Shown here: positions 1 to 7,643 of the stretch, piece after piece
Layout: each line of letters opens with the position of its first letter
Numbering within the stretch: position 1 is the stretch's first letter
Assembly: GCA_035285595.1 (NCBI GenBank)
Contig: JAYKGV010000024.1
Coordinates: forward strand, 1-31,119
Direction of reading: 5' to 3'
Origin: VGJW01 sp035285595
Lineage (GTDB): Bacteria > Cyanobacteriota > Sericytochromatia > S15B-MN24 > VGJW01
DNA: 31,119 nt
Position numbers and translations under genes: made by a program
Notes under the pieces: generated by a model
The model's input: only the letters and a program-made list of their open reading frames with translations
What the model was told of the DNA's origin: nothing
Databases searched by the model: none

Positions 1-227
1 GAAAGGGCGTGATCGAGCTTGTAGCCTCCCCGAGACACCCATGGCATGGGTTCGGTCACACGTCGCACGACCCGATCATCGGGTACCCAGGTCCCGGGCT
101 TGGTGGCTGGTTCGTCTCCCACCCTGACTTCGCCCGCCATGATGCCCCGGCGCGCGGCCTCCCGAGAGGGGTACAGGCCCTCGGCCACGACCCGCTGATC
201 CAGCCGCTGGCGGCCGGAGGAGGTCAT
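1..227 (-). CDS. tlyA: TlyA-family rRNA 2'-O-methyltransferase, N-terminal part (cut by window edge)
   Basis: Reading the minus strand from an ATG at 227 gives 75 open codons running off the window. The start overlaps the stop of the upstream DUF212 gene (ATGA), so translation is probably coupled. The first ~65 residues form an S4 RNA-binding domain (RLDQRVVAEGLYPSREAARR, then IMAGEVRVG and KPGTWVPDD). They are followed by PWVSRGGYKL, the junction to the FtsJ-like methyltransferase domain in TlyA proteins. The family 2'-O-methylates rRNA cytidines; some members are annotated as haemolysins. The catalytic domain lies outside the window, so activity cannot be judged. Identification rests on the motif order and on the neighbourhood: tlyA beside polyprenyl synthase genes is a known arrangement. 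Confidence 0.85.
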   Translation of the reverse strand, partial: MTSSGRQRLDQRVVAEGLYPSREAARRGIMAGEVRVGDEPATKPGTWVPDDRVVRRVTEPMPWVSRGGYKLDHAL

Positions 228-658
228 CCCAGCCACCGATGCATCCCAAGAGCCCAAAGGACGCCGAGCACGGCCCCCCCCAGCACCTCGATGGGCGTAT
301 GCCCCAGAAGCTCCTGCAGCTTGGGCAACGACAGACGAAGATCCTGCTGAAACTCGGCAACGATGCGGTTCAGCACCGCAGCCTGCCTTCCCGCCGCGCG
401 ACGCACGCCGGCCGCGTCATACATGACGATGGCGCTGAAGACTGCCGCACAATCGAAGAGCGGGGCATCAAAGCCTTCGGTCAGACCGATCATGGTGGTC
501 AGACCAACCACGAGAGCCGTATGAGAGGACGGAAAGCCCCCGGTACGCACCAACAGGCGAAAGTCGAGCTGTCTGTGGCGAACCAGGGCCCAGAAGAACT
601 TCCAGGACTGCGCCAGAAAACCTGCGGAAAGGCCGGCCACCAGAGGCAAGTGCGGCAT
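224..658 (-). CDS. Divergent PAP2 family (DUF212) membrane protein
   Basis: This is a 144-residue protein starting at the ATG at 658, four bases after the ispA stop. Upstream in-frame codons exist but lie inside ispA and do not look like protein. DUF212 hallmarks are present: GGFPSSHTALVVGL near residue 40 (the PAP2-like PSSH phosphatase motif), DAAGVRRAAGRQAAVLNRI near residue 80, and LQELLGHTPIEVLGGAVLG near the C-terminus. There are hydrophobic helices at both ends. The family is related to acid phosphatase/vanadium haloperoxidase proteins and probably acts on a lipid phosphate at the inner membrane, but no substrate is established. Its place after ispA suggests an isoprenoid-phosphate substrate; that part is inference. 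The stop overlaps the tlyA start. Confidence 0.9.
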   Translation of the reverse strand: MPHLPLVAGLSAGFLAQSWKFFWALVRHRQLDFRLLVRTGGFPSSHTALVVGLTTMIGLTEGFDAPLFDCAAVFSAIVMYDAAGVRRAAGRQAAVLNRIVAEFQQDLRLSLPKLQELLGHTPIEVLGGAVLGVLWALGMHRWLG

Positions 659-662
659 GGAT

Positions 663-1499
663 TCAGACCCTCCTGTGGAAGGCAGCGTGCGCCATGTCCG
701 AAAGCACCTGAGAGCCCAGGGTCTCAGCCATCGCCACGGCACGCGCGACTGCCGCCTCGCCGGCCGCCAAGGTTGCCTCACGGCCATGGACCCACAACCA
801 GGACGTCGGATCTTCGCCCGGCATCTCGGCATCGATCAGGTCGTCTGCCAACTGGAACGCCAATCCGAGGTCCCGGCCATACAGCGCCAGCGATTCGAGG
901 GAAGACCCCTCGCCACCGGCCACGAGCCCCCCCAGCACGCAAGCGGCCTCCATCAGGCGCCCCGTCTTGAGCAGGTGAATTTCCTCAAGATCCGCACGAG
1001 CATCCGGCAGACGAGCCTCGAGGTCGAGGACCTGGCCGGGCACCAGACCAGACCACGTGGCCTCGGCCAGACGAGCCACGGCCCGTGGCGACCACGCGGC
1101 CCCCGCATCCGCCAAGGTACCGAGGGCAAGGGCCAGCAGGGCATCACCCGCAAGCAGCGCAGTCGCTTCACCGTACAGGACGTGTACCGTCGGACGACCC
1201 CGACGCTCGTCATCGTCGTCCAAGCACGGCAAGTCATCATGGATCAAGCTGAAGGCGTGGACTTCCTCCACCGCCACGGCCGCCGGCAAGGCGTCAGCAC
1301 CTTTGCCACCCAAGGCCTCGCAACTCGCCAGCACCAACAAGGGACGCAGCCGCTTTCCCGGGCCCAGGAGACCGTGAGCGCAAGCCTCTCTGAGCTGCCC
1401 CTCGGGCACGCGAGCCACAGACGAGGCGAGGGCTTCGTCGATCCGCGGCCGCCAGAGGGCTGCGAAGACCCCGGCGGCATCGGACAAGGAAGGCGGCAC
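663..1499 (-). CDS. ispA: Polyprenyl (farnesyl) diphosphate synthase
   Basis: This 278-residue protein condenses isopentenyl diphosphate with allylic diphosphates to make C15 or similar prenyl diphosphates. The first aspartate-rich motif is DDLPCLDDDDERRGRPT (about residues 88-104). The second is QLADDLID (about 217-224). GPGKRLRPLLVL near residue 46 is the substrate-binding KRxRP segment. The residues just before the first Asp motif (FSLIHDD) resemble short-chain synthases, so farnesyl diphosphate is the likely product; chain length cannot be settled from sequence alone. The start is a GTG at 1499 with no Shine-Dalgarno match. It heads a tight operon with the DUF212 gene and tlyA and is divergent from the outer-membrane barrel gene. 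It fits functionally with dxr and ispG later in the window. Confidence 0.93.
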   Translation of the reverse strand: MPPSLSDAAGVFAALWRPRIDEALASSVARVPEGQLREACAHGLLGPGKRLRPLLVLASCEALGGKGADALPAAVAVEEVHAFSLIHDDLPCLDDDDERRGRPTVHVLYGEATALLAGDALLALALGTLADAGAAWSPRAVARLAEATWSGLVPGQVLDLEARLPDARADLEEIHLLKTGRLMEAACVLGGLVAGGEGSSLESLALYGRDLGLAFQLADDLIDAEMPGEDPTSWLWVHGREATLAAGEAAVARAVAMAETLGSQVLSDMAHAAFHRRV

Positions 1500-1559
1500 G
1501 GCCGGATCGTACCATGTGGCCTTGAACGGAGGGGGCCGTCCGTGCTACCGTCGGGCCTC
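1500..1559. promoter_or_regulatory. Divergent promoter region, possibly leaderless in both directions
   Basis: This 60-bp gap separates the ispA and barrel starts. On the minus strand TACGAT (1511-1506), preceded by TGG as in extended -10 elements, ends 7 bases before the ispA GTG. On the plus strand TTGAAC (1522-1527) and TACCGT (1546-1551), 18 bases apart, end 9 bases before the barrel ATG. Neither gene shows a Shine-Dalgarno sequence. TANNNT boxes this close to a start are the signature of leaderless transcripts in several GC-rich bacteria. The assignment is by eye and weak. Confidence 0.35.
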
Positions 1560-3260
1560 ATGACGTTTCGATCGTGGTTCAGGCACTTCGGTTCCGCGGC
1601 CTCTGCCCTGGGAGGTCTGCTGATTTCCCTGCCCGCCATGGCCGCAGCGGTCCCTCCACCTCCTCAGGTTCCTGCCAATCCAGCGTCCACGACTCCATCA
1701 TCCGGCTCGCCGGGCGCACCTGGCGCAGATCAGCTTGCGGACGATCTGAAGACCTTGGGACGCCGGCATGTCGTGCTGGCGGATGAGGTCGCCGCGCAAC
1801 AGAACCGTCTGGATACACTCGAGGAGCGGATGGGCCTGCAGGAGCGACGCGCGGTATTGGGCGGCGCGTTGCAGATGTTGCATCGCAGCTACGGAGAGGG
1901 GGTCGGCGGACCTGACGACTTCAGGGTCCAGACAGATCTCCGGCTCAATGCCGAGTTGGCTCCTGACCTGTCGTGGCAAGGCGACTTGATGTTTCTGGGC
2001 AACGGTTTCCAGCGCACGGCCAGCGGCTTCCAATCGTCGCAGGCAGCCAACCCTTCCGTGGCGGCCACCTTCCGGGACGAGGGCGCGGTGGTGCATGTTC
2101 GGCGCTCCTCGCTGACCTGGGTGGGCGAAGGCCAGCGCCTGCAATTCGGTCTGTTGCGCCTCGCGGAAGCCATGCCTGTGGGACCGGCACTGGGCGGCTG
2201 GGTACAACGGGCACCGGTCTGGCCCAATGGCGAGGGGGGTTACGGCTTTGTCGGCCAGCCCCCGATCCAGGATGGAGCCATCCGGACCGTCGCCACCGCG
2301 GATGGTTCAGGTCGACAGGGCCGCGTGCCGACGCATCCGGGTACGGATGTGGTACGTGACCTGCTCCATCCGGCAGCCGCCGAGGATCTGGTGATTGCGG
2401 GCGCTCCCGGAGCGGCTTGGCAGGCTGACTGGGGCCCGTTGGCCCTCGGAGCCCTGATCCACGACGGTGTACCTGGCGTCTCGGCCGCCCGAGCGCGCGA
2501 AGTCCTTCCCGGCCATTTCCCGCAGCCGACGGATCCGAGGTCGGGCTACGGGCTGATCCGGGTGGGCACGGACCTCGGCTGGATGCGTGCGTCGATGGTG
2601 GGCCATTTGGCCAACGGTCGACTCGGAGAGGTGCTGGACAGTTCCCGGACCGTCGGCAAGGGCTTGGGTTTCAGCGTAGACCTGGGAGGATCCGATTTCG
2701 GAGCCACCCTCGCATGGGCTCAGGTCCGTCGTGGAGGAGATGATGGCCGCCACGTTCAGGAGGCCAGCCTGCAGGTAGGTTCCGAGTCGCTGTTGGGGTC
2801 GGGAGTGGGCCTTTCGCTCGCTGGACGCTTCGGCTTGGCTCCCTTCAGCAACCGTCCGGGACAAGCAGGTCCGAGCCTTGACGACCTGGAGGTGTCGGAC
2901 GGCAAAGGTGGTCTCCGCAGTGCAAAGATCCCCGTCATCCCCTATAACTGGGCCTCGAGCGGCCTGGTGGTCCGCTTCCCCGGGATCCCGGCAGTCCCGG
3001 GCATCACGCTGGCAGCCCAGACCAGCGGTTGGGACCTGCTGGACAGCAACTTCGGTTCGGGCCTGACGGCCGTGGTGGAACTGGCGCCTCATCCCGCACT
3101 CCCACGCCTGTTCGTCCAATACGACATGGGTAAGTACGGCCCCGGGGACAACCCCTTGTGGTCAGGAGGCACCGGGTCGAACACCCCTGCAGCAGGCAGC
3201 GCGGCCTCCGCACCCATTACCCATGAACAACTCGTCCTCGGCAGTCGCGTGACCTTCTGA
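1560..3260 (+). CDS. Outer-membrane beta-barrel (porin-like) protein with N-terminal coiled coil
   Basis: This 566-residue protein begins with a Sec signal peptide (basic start, hydrophobic core, AMA-A cleavage-like site near residue 30). A Pro/Ser/Ala linker follows, then a short heptad stretch (about residues 62-100, DDLKTLGRRH through NRLDTLEERM). The remainder is about 450 residues of alternating Gly/aromatic-rich segments typical of transmembrane strands. The last residue is Phe (SRVTF), as in proteins folded by the BAM complex. The coiled coil before the barrel recalls cyanobacterial OprB-type porins, but I see no S-layer homology domain and no close family match. ATG 1560 is chosen because the signal peptide starts there; the open frame continues upstream only as a shadow of ispA. 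mutM follows after four bases. Confidence 0.75.
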   Translation: MTFRSWFRHFGSAASALGGLLISLPAMAAAVPPPPQVPANPASTTPSSGSPGAPGADQLADDLKTLGRRHVVLADEVAAQQNRLDTLEERMGLQERRAVLGGALQMLHRSYGEGVGGPDDFRVQTDLRLNAELAPDLSWQGDLMFLGNGFQRTASGFQSSQAANPSVAATFRDEGAVVHVRRSSLTWVGEGQRLQFGLLRLAEAMPVGPALGGWVQRAPVWPNGEGGYGFVGQPPIQDGAIRTVATADGSGRQGRVPTHPGTDVVRDLLHPAAAEDLVIAGAPGAAWQADWGPLALGALIHDGVPGVSAARAREVLPGHFPQPTDPRSGYGLIRVGTDLGWMRASMVGHLANGRLGEVLDSSRTVGKGLGFSVDLGGSDFGATLAWAQVRRGGDDGRHVQEASLQVGSESLLGSGVGLSLAGRFGLAPFSNRPGQAGPSLDDLEVSDGKGGLRSAKIPVIPYNWASSGLVVRFPGIPAVPGITLAAQTSGWDLLDSNFGSGLTAVVELAPHPALPRLFVQYDMGKYGPGDNPLWSGGTGSNTPAAGSAASAPITHEQLVLGSRVTF

Positions 3261-3264
3261 CGTC

Positions 3265-4113
3265 ATGCCCGAGCTTCCGGAGGTCGAGACCGTCCGCCGC
3301 CAGCTGGCACCCGGTCTCGAGGGCCGGCGTATCGTCGAGGTTTGCGTGGACAAGGGCCCGCGTTACGGCGCGTTGGCAGAGGCTATCGACCACACGATCC
3401 TGAACGTGGGGCGCCGTGGGAAATACCTGCTGCTGGACCTCGGCGATCGTGATCTTGTCATCCACCTCGGCATGAGCGGCCGTCTGGCCATCGGGTCGGG
3501 AAAAGCCGTAGCGGATCGCCACGTCCGCGCCACCTTTCGGCTCGACGACGGACGCACGTTGGTATTCTCGGACATGCGGCGCTTCGGGACACTTGGCGTT
3601 CTTCTCCACGGGACCACTCCCCCGTGGACCACGCTCCGCACGATGGGCCCCGAGCCCCTGTCTCATGCCTTCACCGCCGAAGGCCTTCACGCCGCGCTCG
3701 GTCTTTCGCGCCGCAGCCTCAAGGCTTCCCTGCTCTCCCAGAGGCCCGTGGCAGGCCTAGGCAACATCTACGTCGACGAGGCGCTGCACCGGGCGGGTCT
3801 GCATCCTGCGACAAGGCACGTCTCGGCGGCGGAGGCACGGCGTCTGCATGCGGCCATCGTCAAGATCCTGAGCGACGCGGTGGCCGCGCGCGGGACGACC
3901 TTCCAACTCTATCGGGACGGGCACGGGGGCGAGGGAGATTACTATAGGGAACTCAGGGTCTACGATCGGGCGGGCCAACCTTGCCGGGCGTGTGGGACCA
4001 CAATCCTTAAGACAACCCTCGAGGGACGTGGAACTCATTGGTGTCCAGAATGCCAACCCGAGGCCGGAAGTACCGGTGGCCCCGAAGGGCATCTGGGCGT
4101 ATCCTTGGGGTAA
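3265..4113 (+). CDS. mutM: Formamidopyrimidine-DNA glycosylase (Fpg)
   Basis: This 282-residue bifunctional DNA glycosylase/AP lyase removes oxidised purines such as 8-oxoguanine. The N-terminus MPELPEVETVRR supplies the catalytic Pro2 and Glu3. GRRGKYLLL supplies Lys53. HLGMSGRL and FSDMRRFGTL carry the DNA-intercalating Met and Arg/Phe residues. RPVAGLGNIYVDEALHRAGLHP is the helix-two-turn-helix. The C-terminal zinc finger has four cysteines (CRACG, then CPEC) with the GRGTHWCPECQ end. About 18 Gly-rich residues follow the finger, slightly more than usual. It starts four bases after the barrel stop and ends 12 bases before the next gene, so it probably shares a transcript. The stop codon lies in the loop of a small TTGGG/CCCAA hairpin (4105-4118). 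Confidence 0.97.
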   Translation: MPELPEVETVRRQLAPGLEGRRIVEVCVDKGPRYGALAEAIDHTILNVGRRGKYLLLDLGDRDLVIHLGMSGRLAIGSGKAVADRHVRATFRLDDGRTLVFSDMRRFGTLGVLLHGTTPPWTTLRTMGPEPLSHAFTAEGLHAALGLSRRSLKASLLSQRPVAGLGNIYVDEALHRAGLHPATRHVSAAEARRLHAAIVKILSDAVAARGTTFQLYRDGHGGEGDYYRELRVYDRAGQPCRACGTTILKTTLEGRGTHWCPECQPEAGSTGGPEGHLGVSLG

Positions 4114-4125
4114 CCCAACCCCGAC

Positions 4126-7100
4126 TTGCTCCTGCACTTGCTGCCTAACTGCCCCGGATGCCATGCCCCGACCGATCGTGGGCACTTTTTCTGCATTCAC
4201 TGCGGGCTTCGCCTGAGAAAGACCTGCGTCCAGTGCAGTTGGGGTCTCGATGCGCCGGCGCGATTCTGCAGCCAGTGCCGGGCCGATGCCAGCCACTTGC
4301 CGCTGATTGCGAATGCGCCCGAGCCTCCTTGGCCCGCTCCGCCGCGCGGGCCCCTGAGGTCCGTAGACGTTTCGCCGGAGTCCCTCGTCCGAACCGGCAG
4401 TTGGACGGGACCCATGGCCATGCCTGCACCCTCTCCCACCCCCTTGTCGGCGGCAAGTCCCACGCAGAGCAGCGATCGCCGGATCATCACCGTCCTGTTC
4501 ACGGACGTTTCGGGCTTCACGGCCATGTCGGAGCGCCTCGACCCTGAAGAAGTCACACAAATCATCAATGACTTCTTCCAAGTTCTGGTCGAGCCCATCT
4601 ACCGCTACGGCGGAGTGGTGGACAAGTACATTGGCGACGCCATCATGGCGCTTTTCGGAGCACCGATCGCGCATGAGGATGACCCGGAACGGGCCGTGCG
4701 TGCGGCGTGGGACATGCAACTTAAGGGCAAGGCCTTTGCCGATGCCCTCGAAGAGCGCACGGGCATCGGCCTGAAAATCCGGGTCGGGATCCATACGGGA
4801 CTGGTCGTGGCCGGCCAGGTGGGGGGGGCGCAACGCTCGTCCTATACGGTCACCGGGGACACGGTGCTGGTTGCACAGGCCATGGAGGCTGCGGCGTCCC
4901 CCGGACGGATTCTCGTCAGCCACGACACGATGCGACTGGTCGGCCAGGGTGCGACCTTCGTCGCGCGGGATGCGGTGCAGGTCAAGGACCGCAAGGACCC
5001 CGTCGATGTCCACGAGGTGGCAACGGTCGGCAGGGCAGGCCGGGTGGATCATGATGTGGAAGAACCTTTCATCGGCCGTGAAGACGACCTTGATGTCCTG
5101 CATCAGGCGTGGGGTCTGGCTGTCGTGGGACGTCCGCAGGCCGCGAGGCTCGTCGGTGAAGCAGGCAGCGGCAAGTCTGCGCTTCTGCGCCACTACGCCC
5201 GCCAGATTCGTGGGCAGTCGGCCAGGGTCATGTGGGCACGATGTCTGTCCTTCGAACAGGACACGGTCCAGGCCGGCCTCGCGGATCTGCTGGCTCGAAG
5301 ACTCGGGCTTTCCGGCTCGAGACCGGAGGCACAGTTGCGGGACGAGCTCTGCGCGCTCACGGAACGCCTCCTGCCCGGGGACGAGCGTGCCTCCGAGCTG
5401 TTGGGCGGCATCCTCGGGCTGAAGGTTCGCCATCCCGAACTCACGGCATTGCCCCCTCGCCAACTCAGGACCGCCTCCTTCCTGGCGCTCACGGAACTGC
5501 TGTTGGCAGAGGCCAGAACCATACCTGTGCTTCTGGTCCTGGAGGATTTGCACTGGGCTGACGAGGCGACGGCGGAATGGGTAGGCAGCTTCATCGATCG
5601 TCTGGCTCTCGAAGAAGACGTCCGAGTCATGATTGCACTTGCGGCCCGCACCGAAGGACTCGAGCGCCTGCGGCAACTTTCCGGCTCCATCAGCTGCCAC
5701 GAGCGCATCCTGCGGCCGCTGGCGGAAGAAGAAGCGTTGACGCTCGCCGCCCTGCAGCTCAACAGCACGCCAGACCATCTGCCGCAAGCCGTTCACGGAC
5801 TGCTGGCCACGGTCCTCGAACGAGCCGAAGGCAATCCTTTCTACCTCGGCGAGATGTTGCAGCATCTCAAGGATCGGCAGGTACTCGTGCAGGAAGGTGC
5901 GGCCTGGGCCGTGGCCTCGGCCGATGCGGCCGGGATCCTTCCGACATCCGTACGCAGCGCCATCGCCGCGAGGCTCGACAGTCTCGACGAGTCCCTGCGA
6001 CACTGGGTTCAGGTGGCAGCGGTCGTAGGTCGACAGTTCGAGCCCGCCCTGCTTGGCCGTATCGCTCAGGCTCCTCCTGACGACGGTATCCAGGCCCTGA
6101 TTCAGCAGAAGATTTTCCACCGTCGCAGCGGCGGTCTTTGTGGCTTCAGCCAGGCCGTAGCGCAGGAGGTCGCCTATGAGAACCTGCTGCTGGCGACCCG
6201 GCGCGAATTGCATCGCAAGGTAGGTGAAGCCCTAGAGAGCGAGAGTAGCGCAAGCACCCAGCCCATGGTGCTCGCCCAACATTTCGTACGGGCCGAGACC
6301 CCTGTGCCTGCGGTTCGCTATCTGGATCGGGCTGCGGAGCAGGCCCACGCCGGGTTCGCCAATGCCGAGGCCCAAAGGGCGTTGCGCACCGCGCTGGAAT
6401 GGCTGCCCCGCTGTCCCGCAGACGCCTCGGATCTGCCGGATCGAGCCCACCTGCTCCTCCGGCTTGCCCGAACGGAAACCCAGCTGGGCAACCTCGAGGC
6501 CGCGCAGCAGGTCATGTCGGAGCTGGACGCGCTGGGCCTGGTCGACACAGACATCGCCGAGGCGCGCGGCACCCTACTGGATCGCAAGGGAGATCTCGAA
6601 GCCGCTCTCGCGGCCTATGCACAGGCTCATGCTCTCGCACCAGACGATGGTTCGAGGGCCCGGGCCATGGCCGGGATGGCCGATGTCCATCGCCGCCTCG
6701 GCCAGTATGCCGAAGCCATGTCCAAAGCCCGCGAGGCCTATCAACTGCTGGAGCGGCTGGGCAGATCAGCCGAGGCCGCCGTCATGCACGGAATTCTCGG
6801 CCTATGCCTTTGGCGCCAAGGCGATCTCGACGGTGCGGTGCGCGAGCATGCCTCGGCGATGCGGCTGCGCGAACAGGCAGGGGACATTCTCGGACAAGCC
6901 AAGAGCTCCAACAATCTCGGGGTGGCGGCCATCTCGATGGGCCGATGGAGCGAGGCCGTGGAACATTTCGAGCGATCAGTCATGCTTGCACGCCGCCTCG
7001 GTGACCGCGTGCAACTGGCCATGGCCAGCAATAATCTCGGGGATCTTCTGCTCAAGGCCGGGGACGACGAAGAGGCGGAACGACTGATCCAACAGGCGCT

Positions 7101-7626
7101 GCGTCTGGCGGAGCAGACAGGCAATCAACTTGAACAGTTGACGGCCACGGCCAACATGGCGGAATGGCACATGGTGCGGGGCGAGTATCCGCAAGCGCTG
7201 GAGTTGCTCGAACGGGGACTGACCGTGATGTCTGAGACCGGTGCCGACGAGTTCGCTCCTGAACTGTGGTGTAGCCAAGGTCGGGCCTTGCTGGGCGCCG
7301 GACGTACCGTGGAAGCGCGGCAAGCACTGGAAAAGGCGATGGCCTTGGGGGAAACTCAGGGTAACCCCGTGACGGCCCTCGCCCGAAGCCATCTCGCGGA
7401 AGTTCTTGCCGCGGAAGGCTCGCCGGACAAGGCGGAAGCCATGGCACAAGAGGCGTTGGCCTTGCTGCAGGAGCATGGCAACGACCTCGAGGTCGGTAAG
7501 GCCCTGCTACGCAAGGCCCAGCGGGCCTCCGGTCAGGAGGCCGCCACGTTGCGCGACGAGGCTGCGGCAAGATTCCGCAAGCTAGGCGCCAAGCGCGAAC
7601 TCGCGGCCTGTGGAGTGCAAGCCTGA
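4126..7626 (+). CDS. Zinc-ribbon / class III cyclase-like / AAA-type ATPase / TPR signalling protein
   Basis: This is a 1166-residue cytoplasmic protein. Two zinc-ribbon pairs come first (Cys 9, 12, 23, 26 and 34, 37, 48, 51), then a Pro-rich linker. A class III nucleotide cyclase domain spans about 118-300, with metal-binding Asp127 (FTDVSGFT) and Asp171 (GDAIMALFG) and Lys167. The usual GDTVNLAAR segment reads GDTVLVAQA: Leu248 and Ala252 replace the transition-state Asn and Arg. A large P-loop ATPase domain follows (GEAGSGKS at 344-351; Walker B VLLVLEDLHWAD at about 468-479). Tetratricopeptide repeats run from about 730 to the end. This architecture is known among bacterial cyclase/ATPase regulators. 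The cyclase is probably inactive or a nucleotide sensor. The start is TTG 4126; TTG 4138 is possible. Confidence 0.85.
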   Translation: MLLHLLPNCPGCHAPTDRGHFFCIHCGLRLRKTCVQCSWGLDAPARFCSQCRADASHLPLIANAPEPPWPAPPRGPLRSVDVSPESLVRTGSWTGPMAMPAPSPTPLSAASPTQSSDRRIITVLFTDVSGFTAMSERLDPEEVTQIINDFFQVLVEPIYRYGGVVDKYIGDAIMALFGAPIAHEDDPERAVRAAWDMQLKGKAFADALEERTGIGLKIRVGIHTGLVVAGQVGGAQRSSYTVTGDTVLVAQAMEAAASPGRILVSHDTMRLVGQGATFVARDAVQVKDRKDPVDVHEVATVGRAGRVDHDVEEPFIGREDDLDVLHQAWGLAVVGRPQAARLVGEAGSGKSALLRHYARQIRGQSARVMWARCLSFEQDTVQAGLADLLARRLGLSGSRPEAQLRDELCALTERLLPGDERASELLGGILGLKVRHPELTALPPRQLRTASFLALTELLLAEARTIPVLLVLEDLHWADEATAEWVGSFIDRLALEEDVRVMIALAARTEGLERLRQLSGSISCHERILRPLAEEEALTLAALQLNSTPDHLPQAVHGLLATVLERAEGNPFYLGEMLQHLKDRQVLVQEGAAWAVASADAAGILPTSVRSAIAARLDSLDESLRHWVQVAAVVGRQFEPALLGRIAQAPPDDGIQALIQQKIFHRRSGGLCGFSQAVAQEVAYENLLLATRRELHRKVGEALESESSASTQPMVLAQHFVRAETPVPAVRYLDRAAEQAHAGFANAEAQRALRTALEWLPRCPADASDLPDRAHLLLRLARTETQLGNLEAAQQVMSELDALGLVDTDIAEARGTLLDRKGDLEAALAAYAQAHALAPDDGSRARAMAGMADVHRRLGQYAEAMSKAREAYQLLERLGRSAEAAVMHGILGLCLWRQGDLDGAVREHASAMRLREQAGDILGQAKSSNNLGVAAISMGRWSEAVEHFERSVMLARRLGDRVQLAMASNNLGDLLLKAGDDEEAERLIQQALRLAEQTGNQLEQLTATANMAEWHMVRGEYPQALELLERGLTVMSETGADEFAPELWCSQGRALLGAGRTVEARQALEKAMALGETQGNPVTALARSHLAEVLAAEGSPDKAEAMAQEALALLQEHGNDLEVGKALLRKAQRASGQEAATLRDEAAARFRKLGAKRELAACGVQA

Positions 7627-7643
7627 GCCGTGGCTCAGGCTTG
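7618..7643. terminator. Palindromic hairpin shared by two converging gene ends
   Basis: Perfect 12-bp arms (CAAGCCTGAGCC, 7618-7629, and its complement, 7632-7643) are separated by GT. The stop codon of the plus-strand cyclase-like gene lies in the left arm and the ispG stop in the right arm, so both proteins end in Gln-Ala-stop encoded by the same nine bases. The hairpin forms equally in both transcripts and probably serves as a bidirectional terminator or 3'-end stabiliser. There is no strong T tract on either side, so intrinsic termination is plausible but not certain. Confidence 0.7.

Noticed and set aside
657..1559. 300-codon N-terminal extension of the outer-membrane barrel frame
   Set aside because: It lies antisense to ispA, reads as basic low-complexity protein, and the signal peptide starts at 1560.
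3757..6213. 818-codon minus-strand open frame
   Set aside because: It is antisense to mutM and the cyclase-like gene, Gln/Arg/Gly-rich without domains; it is a product of high GC content.
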